NCBI GenBank assembly: GCA_006503475.1
Contig: RSEH01000216.1
Span: 19,465-83,464 of the forward strand
Direction: 5' to 3'
Origin: Stentor roeselii
Taxonomy: Eukaryota; Ciliophora; Heterotrichea; Heterotrichida; Stentoridae
Length of the DNA: 64,000 nucleotides
Below the pieces are notes generated by a model, which made no database searches, was not told the DNA's origin, and was given only the letters and a program-made list of their open reading frames with translations. Positions 9,230 through 17,755 of the stretch are shown in pieces. Position numbers and translations under genes: made by a program. Numbering within the stretch: position 1 is the stretch's first letter; each line of letters opens with the position of its first letter.

Positions 9230-11164
9230 ATGCACAAAACTTTAAACTTATCCTGCAATTACCGAAAATATTTCAGATCTCTATATAATCGAGCGATAGT
9301 ATCTTATATGAATCCCTCATCTTCTCACATCTCAAACAAAATTTCAATTAAATCAACATTAAATGAAATTAAAAGCTATTTCAAAAGACCTATCTTCAAA
9401 GAAATTTCAAATTTAAAGAGTTTGAAAATTGGTTATCAGTCAAAATTGAATAATTTTTTTAAAAATAAATGTTTAGCTATTTCTAAATTGTGCATTTCAG
9501 ATGATGGCCTGATTTTATTAAGTGGAGGGAATGATGGAAAGGTAAGAGAGTGGAATCCCGAAACTCTCGAACAAACTGCTTGTTTTGAATACCACAATTC
9601 TAAAATATTAGATCTCGAAATAAGTGGTTCTTCAAAATATGCCTTATCAGCTTCATTTGAATTTTGTATATGCTTGTGGAACTTAAAAACTAAAAAATTA
9701 ATGAAATTATTCAAAATGCATACATCACGAGCTCAAATATTCAAGTTTTTTCAAAATTCAAATTATTTTTTATACTCTTTTGATGATATTACATTACATA
9801 TATGGGACATTGCTAAAAAAATGGTTATTCATATGATTAAATTGAATTTTTATTTACAATTCTTAAGAATATATAAAAATTTTCATGAAATTCTATTTGT
9901 TTCTCAAACAGGAATATTTAAAAATGTCGACTTTATTAGGTCAAAAATTATTGCTGAAGCTGATCTTTTACCAAATCTAAAAAGTGAAGAAGAAAATTCG
10001 GATAGCGATTTTATAATACATTTTAAAAAATTTATTGGTAAAAATGTTGATATTAAATGTGTGAGTTGTGTTGAGCTGTTTGATGAGATTGAAATAATAA
10101 TTGTTGGATATTCGGATGGATTAATACAGATAGTAAACTCGAAATCACTTTGCTCAAAAGATATTATTCAGGCTCATTTTTCCAAAGTGAATTCGATTAA
10201 TTTGTGTCAAAAATATCAAATATTAGCAAGTTGCTGTTCAGATTATTCTTTAAAGCTCTGGAATTTATATTCTCTTGATAACATCAAAATTTTTCTATTT
10301 AAATATGATATGAGTAGCTCGATTATATCAAACTATAAACTTTATATTGGAGGTTATAATTGTAAAATAAAAGTAATTGACATCCGTACTCAAAATTTTA
10401 TAAAAAAAACTAAGCTTACCAAAATTTTCACTATGAGTTTCGATATAAGTGTCAAGCACCAAATATTGGTTTATGCTTTCAAATCTCTTTATGTATACTG
10501 TTTAAAATCTCTTAAAAATATAAAATCTCGGCCATTCAATAATATCATTACTACCCTGAATATTATTAATAAGATGATATGTTGTGGTATGGAAAATGGT
10601 AAGATTTATCTTCTTGATATTCCTCAACTAGAAATTAAAAGGGTTTATTACTTTGAAACTTTTCAAATTGTTTTCATAAGTTTCTCTAAAGATTTTAAAG
10701 TATTTATTTATTCAGCTGAAGAATTGAAAAAAAATAGCTATATTGTTGATTCTAAATCTTTAATAAAATCATTAATCGATAATACTTGTATTCAACTTGG
10801 GGTGTTTGCATTGAATTCTTTTGTGTTTTTAGATGATAGCTGGATGTTTTATATTTTAAAAAACCTAGAAAAGCTTATAAAGATCAATACTATATATCCT
10901 GATTCAACTAAAATTTACTTGATGAAGATGCATGAATTTATTTTAATCTCTCAATATAATGGTTCCAGAGTAATAGCAAAAAATATTTCAAACTTAGGAA
11001 TAGAGATAAGTGGCCGAAATTTGAAAGAGATTAATAGTTTTCAAACTTGTGATTTGTTCATTGGAAGGCAATCCTGGATTTTATCATCACAAGCAATACA
11101 AAATATGAAAAGTGTTGTGGTAGCCAAAGATATTTATGATCTTTTAAGAAATAAATTCCCTTAA
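9230..11164 (+). CDS. divergent WD40-repeat protein, function unknown
   Basis: 644 residues. WD repeats are clear near residues 85-165 (ILLSGGNDGKVREWNPE, YALSASFEFCICLWNLK) and 330-350 (ILASCCSDYSLKLWNLYS), with weaker blades between and after, giving probably two propellers. The protein is rich in I, K, N, F and Y, reflecting an AT-biased gene; GC is visibly lower than in genes such as RPL7 or XPO1. No orthologue is recognised. The chosen ATG is the first in frame after a TAA at 9176-9178; later Met codons are possible starts (for example Met27 in YMNPSSS). Stop TAA. Confidence 0.7.
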   Translation: MHKTLNLSCNYRKYFRSLYNRAIVSYMNPSSSHISNKISIKSTLNEIKSYFKRPIFKEISNLKSLKIGYQSKLNNFFKNKCLAISKLCISDDGLILLSGGNDGKVREWNPETLEQTACFEYHNSKILDLEISGSSKYALSASFEFCICLWNLKTKKLMKLFKMHTSRAQIFKFFQNSNYFLYSFDDITLHIWDIAKKMVIHMIKLNFYLQFLRIYKNFHEILFVSQTGIFKNVDFIRSKIIAEADLLPNLKSEEENSDSDFIIHFKKFIGKNVDIKCVSCVELFDEIEIIIVGYSDGLIQIVNSKSLCSKDIIQAHFSKVNSINLCQKYQILASCCSDYSLKLWNLYSLDNIKIFLFKYDMSSSIISNYKLYIGGYNCKIKVIDIRTQNFIKKTKLTKIFTMSFDISVKHQILVYAFKSLYVYCLKSLKNIKSRPFNNIITTLNIINKMICCGMENGKIYLLDIPQLEIKRVYYFETFQIVFISFSKDFKVFIYSAEELKKNSYIVDSKSLIKSLIDNTCIQLGVFALNSFVFLDDSWMFYILKNLEKLIKINTIYPDSTKIYLMKMHEFILISQYNGSRVIAKNISNLGIEISGRNLKEINSFQTCDLFIGRQSWILSSQAIQNMKSVVVAKDIYDLLRNKFP

Positions 11165-11522
11165 AAATTTAACTACTAATAATACTTGAGAATAATGATA
11201 TTGCCTTTAATTGTTTTCCTGTTTCTATTAGATCTTTAAATGAACTAGAATTATCGACGCTAGTTTATATATTCCCAAAGTTAATTTCTCGTGTACAAAG
11301 AAAGGATGTGCATCCATTCATCAGTTGAGAAAATATATTCGGTCCTAACAAGAAAAATGAAGGCTCTCTTATAATTTTTGAGGGTTTCATTGCATTTAAT
11401 TATAAAGATTCTTGTTTTATCTTGAAAATTTCTATCAGCTTTGAAATATTTTCTAAATCTCCAACAAAGCTCAAAGAAAAGGAAAATTAATTCGATTTGT
11501 CAGACTATTTGTTTTACTATAA
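11165..11522. other. intergenic, AT-rich
   Basis: 358 bases between two plus-strand genes; nothing recognisable apart from the ACTATAAATG start context at the right end. Confidence 0.5.
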
Positions 11523-12065
11523 ATGGCAGAATATTTAAATAAATACATCTTGATTATCCTTACTTCTGTACAACTTACATTTGGATTATTTTGCCCAGAG
11601 ATACCAATCAGAGTATCAACAATCGAAATACTCAGTGATACATCAATTTGGGTAGTTGGGCCAAATTACCTAAATGGAAAAAATGCCTCCATCATAAGTG
11701 GTACATTATATCCAGGTAAACACACAGGCGGTTCGGCAATATGGGAAACTCCAACCCACAATTCTAATCAATTGAATGTTTGGATAAAATTTAACAAAAC
11801 TTTTGAGGTTCCTCAGAAGACTATAATTGCAGCTATCATTTATTACAATATTGACGACCAATGTTATTTCTACTTAAATAATCAATACACAAACTGTTTC
11901 AGTACAAGCTATTTCAATAATCAGGCCAAAACTTGTAATGTGACAGCTTATGTAAAGAATGGAACAAACGATTTAAAAATAGATGCAAGAGATACTTTAG
12001 GTGGTGAATCTTTTATTTCTTTTAGATTGGAAATTATTCTTTCAGATGCTCTTACTTCAATATAG
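11523..12065 (+). CDS. small secreted protein with a predicted beta-sandwich fold
   Basis: 180 residues with an N-terminal signal peptide (hydrophobic ILIILTSVQLTFGLF, probable cleavage near residue 22). The mature part has Cys at the start (FCPEIP), in QCYFYLNN, TNCFS and KTCNV, suggesting two disulfides, and NxS/T glycosylation sequons. The pattern of an aromatic-rich strand, then YYNIDDQCYFYLNN, then AYVKNGTNDLKI resembles the jelly-roll of galactose-binding-like domains, where a DD.....lN turn contacts ligand; this is a pattern resemblance only. It may be a secreted or surface lectin-like protein. AT-rich codon use like its upstream neighbour. Start in CTATAAATG, stop TAG. Confidence 0.7.
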   Translation: MAEYLNKYILIILTSVQLTFGLFCPEIPIRVSTIEILSDTSIWVVGPNYLNGKNASIISGTLYPGKHTGGSAIWETPTHNSNQLNVWIKFNKTFEVPQKTIIAAIIYYNIDDQCYFYLNNQYTNCFSTSYFNNQAKTCNVTAYVKNGTNDLKIDARDTLGGESFISFRLEIILSDALTSI

Positions 12066-12259
12066 TATTAGTAAATTTTTTAGTGAGTTTGTGTAAAAAC
12101 TTTTAAATTTAAGACTAATAAAATGTTAGACTTTCAATTTTCTTAGAATCTGTATCAGCCTTTAACTTTCCACCATATCCATGACAAGAACACCCTTCCC
12201 AATTCTAAACCCTAAAAAAATCCCAAATCCAATCCAAGAATAAAAGGACAATAATTCCA

Positions 12260-13465
12260 ATGATGGCAGCAAGACTAGTCCTGCGTAACTATTCATTGCT
12301 AGAGCACCAAGCGAAGAAATTCCTCCGCGATTCAGGAGTTCTAGTCCAAAGAGGTTCCGTCGGCAGCAGCAAGTCAGAATGCGAATCAATAGCCTCCTCT
12401 CTTCTCCCTCCCTACATCGTAAAAGCGAACGTTCCAGTAGGAGGACGTGGAAAGGGGCACCTTTCAAGTGGTTTAAAAGGTGGAGTTCAATTCTGTTCAA
12501 CTCCTCCTTCAGTAGGCGAAGTGGCTTCAAAGATGCTCGGTTTTAAACTCTTCACAAAGCAAACCTCATCAGAAGGCATTCAAGTTGACAACTTGTTAGT
12601 CTTAGAAGAAGTCAACATCCAACAACAGAAGTACCTCGCTTTCGTCCTTGACCGTCAAATGGGAGGCGCGGCAGTCATTTATTCCAAAGAAGGAGGCATG
12701 GAAATCGAAGAAGTCGCTGAAAAAAACCCTGAAAGTGTCCTTATCGAACCTATTCAAAGCATAAGTAACGAAAAAGCTGAGAAGATTGTCAGAAAATTAG
12801 AAATTCCTGAAAATCATATTCCTCAAGCGAAAAAAGACTTGATTCGACTTTATGAAATCTTCAGAAGTAAAGACGCTGTTCAACTTGAAATCAATCCTTG
12901 GGCAGTTACCCCTGCAGGAGTTTACTGTGTCGATGCCAAAATCAACATTGACGACAATGCAATATTTAAACATCCTGAGATTCAAGAATTCAAAGCAGAG
13001 AGCGAAAAAGGACAAATGAGCAGCGAAATCGAAGCTGAAAAAAATGGATTGAACTTTGTTGGACTTTCTGGAAATATCGGATGTATTGTCAATGGCGCTG
13101 GTCTTGCTATGGCCACCATGGATTTGATTAAGTTGAAAGGTGGAGCTCCTGCAAATTTTCTTGATCTTGGAGGAGGTGCGAATGAAAAACAGATTTTTAA
13201 AGCTTTTGAAATTCTTTTTGGTAATACGGGACTCAAATCGGTTTTTGTTAATATTTTTGGAGGGATTGTTAGATGTGATGTCATTGCCAAGTGTCTGGTC
13301 AAGGCTAAAGATGAAATTGGATTTCCTTGTCCTGTTGTTGTTAGGCTTCAGGGAACTAATGCGGACTTGGCTCAGGAGATTATTAATGGATCTAGCAGTG
13401 AGAAACTTTTTAGTGATATTAACTCGGAAAGTGCTGCTGCTTTAGCGGTTAGGCTTTCTCTTTAA
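12260..13465 (+). CDS. succinyl-CoA synthetase (ligase) beta subunit, mitochondrial
   Basis: 401 residues, ATP-grasp enzyme of the TCA cycle that with the alpha subunit converts succinyl-CoA to succinate plus ATP or GTP. The short N-terminus (AARLVLRNYS) fits a mitochondrial presequence. Family landmarks: LLEHQAKKFLRDSGV start, VKANVPVGGRGKG (nucleotide-binding), LEEV, DRQMGGAAVIYS, LEINPWAVTPAGVYCVDAK, then the ligase half with GNIGCIVNGAGLAMATMD, NFLDLGGGAN and VNIFGGIVRCDVIA, and RLQGTNADLAQEII. Length matches the family. Two ATGs lie in tandem at the start; the first is used here. Whether it is ADP- or GDP-specific cannot be decided by eye. The 5' half is AC-rich and the 3' half GT-rich on the coding strand. 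Confidence 0.95.
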   Translation: MMAARLVLRNYSLLEHQAKKFLRDSGVLVQRGSVGSSKSECESIASSLLPPYIVKANVPVGGRGKGHLSSGLKGGVQFCSTPPSVGEVASKMLGFKLFTKQTSSEGIQVDNLLVLEEVNIQQQKYLAFVLDRQMGGAAVIYSKEGGMEIEEVAEKNPESVLIEPIQSISNEKAEKIVRKLEIPENHIPQAKKDLIRLYEIFRSKDAVQLEINPWAVTPAGVYCVDAKINIDDNAIFKHPEIQEFKAESEKGQMSSEIEAEKNGLNFVGLSGNIGCIVNGAGLAMATMDLIKLKGGAPANFLDLGGGANEKQIFKAFEILFGNTGLKSVFVNIFGGIVRCDVIAKCLVKAKDEIGFPCPVVVRLQGTNADLAQEIINGSSSEKLFSDINSESAAALAVRLSL

Positions 13466-14164
13466 GTTAGGTTTAATTAGAAATTTTTATGGTTTTTGGA
13501 TGATAAGGATTTTTTAGATTAAGACTGTATTTCCTTGATAAATACTCAGGTTTTAATTTTTTTTTAAATTCTGACTTTAATTACTTGAACAGTTCAAATA
13601 CTACAAGTTTCAACTGGTTTTAATTAAAATTTCAATATTTCTAAAACAGCTATATCAAATAATCTGTTACTGCAAATGATTGATTTCTGAATTCTGATCA
13701 AATAGATAGTAGTGAAAATCTGAAAAGTTAAGATTACCTTATTTGAATTTACACTTTGATATAAAACTTTTTACAGGGTTTCAAAAAATTTAAATTTAAT
13801 AGCAAATCTCCTTCCTAATTAACCATAATGAATCACCCCTTATCTTTCAAGTCAAATATCTATAATTTCCAATCAAAGATTTCTGCTATTGATTCAAATT
13901 ACTTTATATATCAACCATTCAACAGAATTAATCGGAAGTAGTCCAAACTTCAACAATAGGAAAATTCATTATAATCCATTCACAGCAGAATATTTGTAAA
14001 CCTCTAAAGATAAAGATTATCCCTAAACAAATAAATTCTCTTCCCAATCCTAAAAAAATCCAAAAAAATTCTATTTACCAAAACAAAACCTTGTGATTTT
14101 TCCATTCACAAACATTCTAAAAAAAACCCATCAAATATTCTTCCATCTTCAACAATATCTATAA
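13466..14164. other. intergenic, AT-rich
   Basis: 699 bases between plus-strand genes. No gene seen. The last 130 bases become A/C-rich on the plus strand and end in TCTATAAATG, the usual start flank in this window. Confidence 0.5.
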
Positions 14165-15604
14165 ATGGACCCTTGTTCATTACAATGTCTTCAATGCGTG
14201 ACTCCGATATCATATCACATAAACCCGTCTCACTTTCACGGGTTATGTGAAGCCCACGCTTCATCAATTTCTGAACCTTCAATAATCTGTTTGAAATGTG
14301 AATCAGTCTGCAATGTTCTATATTTAAGACCATATGAAGTTCCCAAATGTTCATCATGTCAGAGTCCAGCTAACTTAAAGCACGACTGCGGACACCTGTC
14401 ATGCACTCCTTGTCGCGAAAGACAAAATAAAAGTTGCCCTGTATGTGTTTGCTTCTCTTGTAATTTATCGATAAATAACTTCAGCAAACTATGCAAAACT
14501 CATATGCTTTGTAATAAGTGCTCATCAAAACACTTTAAATGTCCTTCGTGCTTTTGTCAGCTTTGTGATTTACCTGATCCTGATAGAAAATTTCCATGTG
14601 GTCATCCGGTTTGTGGAAATGATTGTTTGCAGTCTTCATGTAAACTGTGCAAAAATATCTGTAGTTTTTGTAAAGAAATTTCTGAACAGTTAAAAGGAAA
14701 TCACTGCAAAAATCATTATGCTTGCTTGCGATGTTTTGAAGAATATGTTAGCAAGGATATAAAGAGATGTAACTACTGCAGTGGAAATTATGTGAATTTC
14801 CAGTGCTTTAGATGCAAGAAGGTCAGTCTTGAAGTAGAAGAGGTGGTTTTGGATGGTGAAAGGAAAAAAATTTGTAAGAGATGCCAAAGAAATGACGCTC
14901 CAGAAGTAGTGAAAAAAGACAATGAAGAGCAAAAAATTGAGGAAGAGAAAAAGGATGAAGTGAAAAAAAATCCCCTCGAGGAAAAGAAAGATTTATTCTT
15001 CAACGAATGCCACTTTTGCCAAACCAAATTATCCAAAAGTGACTCTTCAAACATCCCTCCTTGTCAAAATGGTCTCTACTGCGAAAAATGTTTCCAATTA
15101 GGAACCCTCGACTCTTGTGCAACCTGTTCAAGAATGGAGAAGCATCCTTGTCCAATCTGCAAAAACATCGACTTTCTTTTCGATTCAGGAGGAGTCGAAA
15201 TCTGTTTAATTTGCACCAACTCAAAGGTCGACCAATCGACCTATAAAATAAGTTGCAACCAATGCAAAGTATTTACTTTAAAGGTAAACTTAAACGAGTC
15301 CTTCATCTGCGACACCTGCACAGGTTTCGGTATATGCCTAAAGTGCAATGAAAAGAAACATCTTTCATCAGAACTATGCTCAGAATGTTCACTTTGTGAA
15401 GTTTGCGAAAATCCTTCAAAAACTGTTTTCTTTAAGTCGAAATGCAGGCACATTCAATGCGAGAACTGCATGACAAGTAACACCTCAAAGTACTGTTCTA
15501 AATGTTCCCAGCAATTCAAATGTCGAGTCCATAATCAAAATTTCTTCAATTCCGGTAAAGACTTTTCATTCACCTGCTGCCAAGCCCGTCCTTTATACCC
15601 TTAA
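14165..15604 (+). CDS. Cys-rich multi-zinc-finger protein, function unknown
   Basis: 479 residues with dozens of Cys, mostly as CxxC pairs in repeating knuckles (CLQCVTP, CLKCESVC, CSSCQSP, CGHLSCTPCRE, CPVCVCFSC, CGHPVCGNDC, CKLCKNICSFC, CFRCKKVS, CHFCQTKL, CEKCFQLG, CPICKN, CSKCSQQFKC). The CGHxxCxxC pieces look like RING-type cores. A charged E/K-rich linker near residues 245-280 divides two Cys-rich halves. Probably binds many zinc ions; a ubiquitin-ligase or scaffold role is possible but unproven. Such proteins appear lineage-specific. It ends 31 bp before the next plus-strand gene. Start in CTATAAATG. Confidence 0.75.
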   Translation: MDPCSLQCLQCVTPISYHINPSHFHGLCEAHASSISEPSIICLKCESVCNVLYLRPYEVPKCSSCQSPANLKHDCGHLSCTPCRERQNKSCPVCVCFSCNLSINNFSKLCKTHMLCNKCSSKHFKCPSCFCQLCDLPDPDRKFPCGHPVCGNDCLQSSCKLCKNICSFCKEISEQLKGNHCKNHYACLRCFEEYVSKDIKRCNYCSGNYVNFQCFRCKKVSLEVEEVVLDGERKKICKRCQRNDAPEVVKKDNEEQKIEEEKKDEVKKNPLEEKKDLFFNECHFCQTKLSKSDSSNIPPCQNGLYCEKCFQLGTLDSCATCSRMEKHPCPICKNIDFLFDSGGVEICLICTNSKVDQSTYKISCNQCKVFTLKVNLNESFICDTCTGFGICLKCNEKKHLSSELCSECSLCEVCENPSKTVFFKSKCRHIQCENCMTSNTSKYCSKCSQQFKCRVHNQNFFNSGKDFSFTCCQARPLYP

Positions 15605-15635
15605 CCTAACCTCTCTATTCTTAAAAATTCTATAA

Positions 15636-16919
15636 ATGAACCATCAAGAGAACTACATGAAAAGTAGCCTGGCCTCCTTAGGACAACAGTCCCAAAACCC
15701 GAAAGACTTGATCCTCATCAGCAACTGTTCCAATCAAGAGATCATTGAAGAGCTGGCTAATTCAGTGAGATCAATCGGATTCAAAAAAGTTACAATAAAA
15801 GTAGACAAAATCATTTACGGCATTGATAACTCTCAAAATTCCTTCGAAAAACAGTTCTTAGTTTACGACTTGGAACTTTTTTCTAGAGTGGGTCGGTACC
15901 AGTGCCTTCGTTCTTATTACTCGAAAAGAGGAAAGTCTTACGGGGTATCAAAGATGTATCTGGAGTATATCCTTGCCCTTATCTCGAAAATTAATGAACA
16001 GCTGGTAGTTGGCTCCTTTTTTTACCTGAAGTCAACAAGTCAAGTTTACTTCGAAATCAGTCAAATCTTGCCGAAGTACCTGGGGTTCTTGAGAAGGTCC
16101 GTTTCGAGAATGACTGACGAGTTGACCTCTGCGATGTTTTACTCCAAGTGTTTTTACTTGTTCATCCAGTACTTAAAAAGCATTAAAAGTCACTTTAAAA
16201 GTTATTTGAAAAAAGGGACTCCACTTCCATCTGGACTATTGAAAGAAATCGATGAACAGATGAATAGTCTCTTAAGTCAATGTCAAGTGTTTGATGTTGA
16301 AATAAGGGCTAAAGATATCAGCTTGGCACGAGCTCATCTCTATCCTTGCATTGACAGCAATAAAGAAAATCAGATGATTAAAGAACTTAGGACTAGTGCT
16401 GACCTCGCTGGACTCTTTGTTTTAAACAAGTATTCAATTGATGGCCAGCAGGTTAAAATTCCTCTTTATTTTGTAGGAAAAGGATATATTGAAAAAACCT
16501 TTTACAGCTCGAAAATTTTGATTTTAGCTGAAAAAATGATTAATAGTCCAAAAATTTTAGTCAATTTTCAGGAGTTGTTAATTTCGCTGGCGAAAAAAGG
16601 ACTTAGGTTGATTGTTTATGAAATCTCTGAGAAGGTGAAAAGGGTTTGTCATGAAGATGTGATTAGATTGGTACGTGAACCGGTTTTTTATTCATTTATT
16701 GTCACTTCTGATAATAGGATTCTTTTTGCTTATGATGAATTTCGTCAGCTTAGTAACTCTTTGGAAAGGGTTGAAAAAAATGAGGATAGGGTGGAAGTGG
16801 AAAAATGTGCTGTTGAAATGATTTTTGAGGCGAATTTGAAAGCTGTTGAATTGTCGTGTTTCGACTTGTCTATTATTGAGGCTGATATTGATAAATTTAT
16901 TGAAAAAGTTGAAAATTAA
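15636..16919 (+). CDS. unknown conserved-looking protein
   Basis: 427 residues, no recognised domain. It is mostly alpha-helical by composition, without a signal peptide or clear membrane segment. A segment near 150-210 is rich in aromatic and hydrophobic residues (AMFYSKCFYLFIQYLKSI). The C-terminal 60 residues are acidic. Good codon use and a start in TCTATAAATG support a real gene. It lies 31 bp after the Cys-rich gene and 25 bp before the next, all on the plus strand. Confidence 0.7.
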   Translation: MNHQENYMKSSLASLGQQSQNPKDLILISNCSNQEIIEELANSVRSIGFKKVTIKVDKIIYGIDNSQNSFEKQFLVYDLELFSRVGRYQCLRSYYSKRGKSYGVSKMYLEYILALISKINEQLVVGSFFYLKSTSQVYFEISQILPKYLGFLRRSVSRMTDELTSAMFYSKCFYLFIQYLKSIKSHFKSYLKKGTPLPSGLLKEIDEQMNSLLSQCQVFDVEIRAKDISLARAHLYPCIDSNKENQMIKELRTSADLAGLFVLNKYSIDGQQVKIPLYFVGKGYIEKTFYSSKILILAEKMINSPKILVNFQELLISLAKKGLRLIVYEISEKVKRVCHEDVIRLVREPVFYSFIVTSDNRILFAYDEFRQLSNSLERVEKNEDRVEVEKCAVEMIFEANLKAVELSCFDLSIIEADIDKFIEKVEN

Positions 16920-16944
16920 TCGTTAGATCTAGTAACAAGTATAA

Positions 16945-17748
16945 ATGGGAGAAATTAATTTAACCGAGACAAACCCACTGGTTTTCAAAAAAAGCCTCGA
17001 AAAAGAGAACTTTTCCGACGTCAAAAAACTTCAGAACCTTCTTCAAAACGTATCAAGTTGTCTCTTCAATAAAATATCGAAATGCCCAGAAAAGAAAAAA
17101 GAACTAAGAAGAAAAAAACGATTAAAAAATCATTACATCGAGTATTTTTCTAGCCTGAACCTATCACCAATCCCAACGATCCGTGTTGATAAATCAATAA
17201 AAAGCCCAGAAGTTCATTTGAAGTCTCTAGTCTCTCACCAAAGCTACCATCTCAAAAACCCATCACATCAAAAAAACACTTCAAATTCTAAAAAACCTTT
17301 CAATATCTACCCTGCAAACTCTTTACCCTTCAGAGTATTTTCATTTCTCTCACCTCCTTCATTTAATTTTCTCCCGTTAAAAACAACATGCACAATATTC
17401 TCTCATTTTCCTCACAATGAAAAACTTTCCTTATCATCATTGAAAAAAATGCATAAAAAAGTGGAAAAAAAACTTTTAAGTAAAAATCAACTCGACACAT
17501 TTTCCAATAAATCCTATTCAAAAACTTTAAAAAAGATTGAAAAAGACCTTGAAAGTCTTTTAATGATCAAAAACAACTCTGGAATTTTCACTAAACGATA
17601 TAAATCTTCTCAAAATTTCAAGAATTTCAAAGAAATTTCTCCGAATCGGTCTTATGTGATGAATGATTTATCTCAAGACCGGACAGCGACTACTCGAAGC
17701 GGATCAGTGAGTTATCGGCGACTGGGTTTTTTTAAACTTTCTAATTAA
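16945..17748 (+). CDS. unknown basic protein
   Basis: 267 residues, rich in Lys, Ser, Asn and Phe, strongly basic, no recognised domain. A KKKELRRKKRLK cluster near residue 52 could be a nuclear or nucleolar signal. Probably largely disordered. Start in AGTATAAATG; stop TAA. It converges on MLH1 with only 7 bp between the two stop codons. Confidence 0.6.
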   Translation: MGEINLTETNPLVFKKSLEKENFSDVKKLQNLLQNVSSCLFNKISKCPEKKKELRRKKRLKNHYIEYFSSLNLSPIPTIRVDKSIKSPEVHLKSLVSHQSYHLKNPSHQKNTSNSKKPFNIYPANSLPFRVFSFLSPPSFNFLPLKTTCTIFSHFPHNEKLSLSSLKKMHKKVEKKLLSKNQLDTFSNKSYSKTLKKIEKDLESLLMIKNNSGIFTKRYKSSQNFKNFKEISPNRSYVMNDLSQDRTATTRSGSVSYRRLGFFKLSN

Positions 17749-17755
17749 ACAACTA

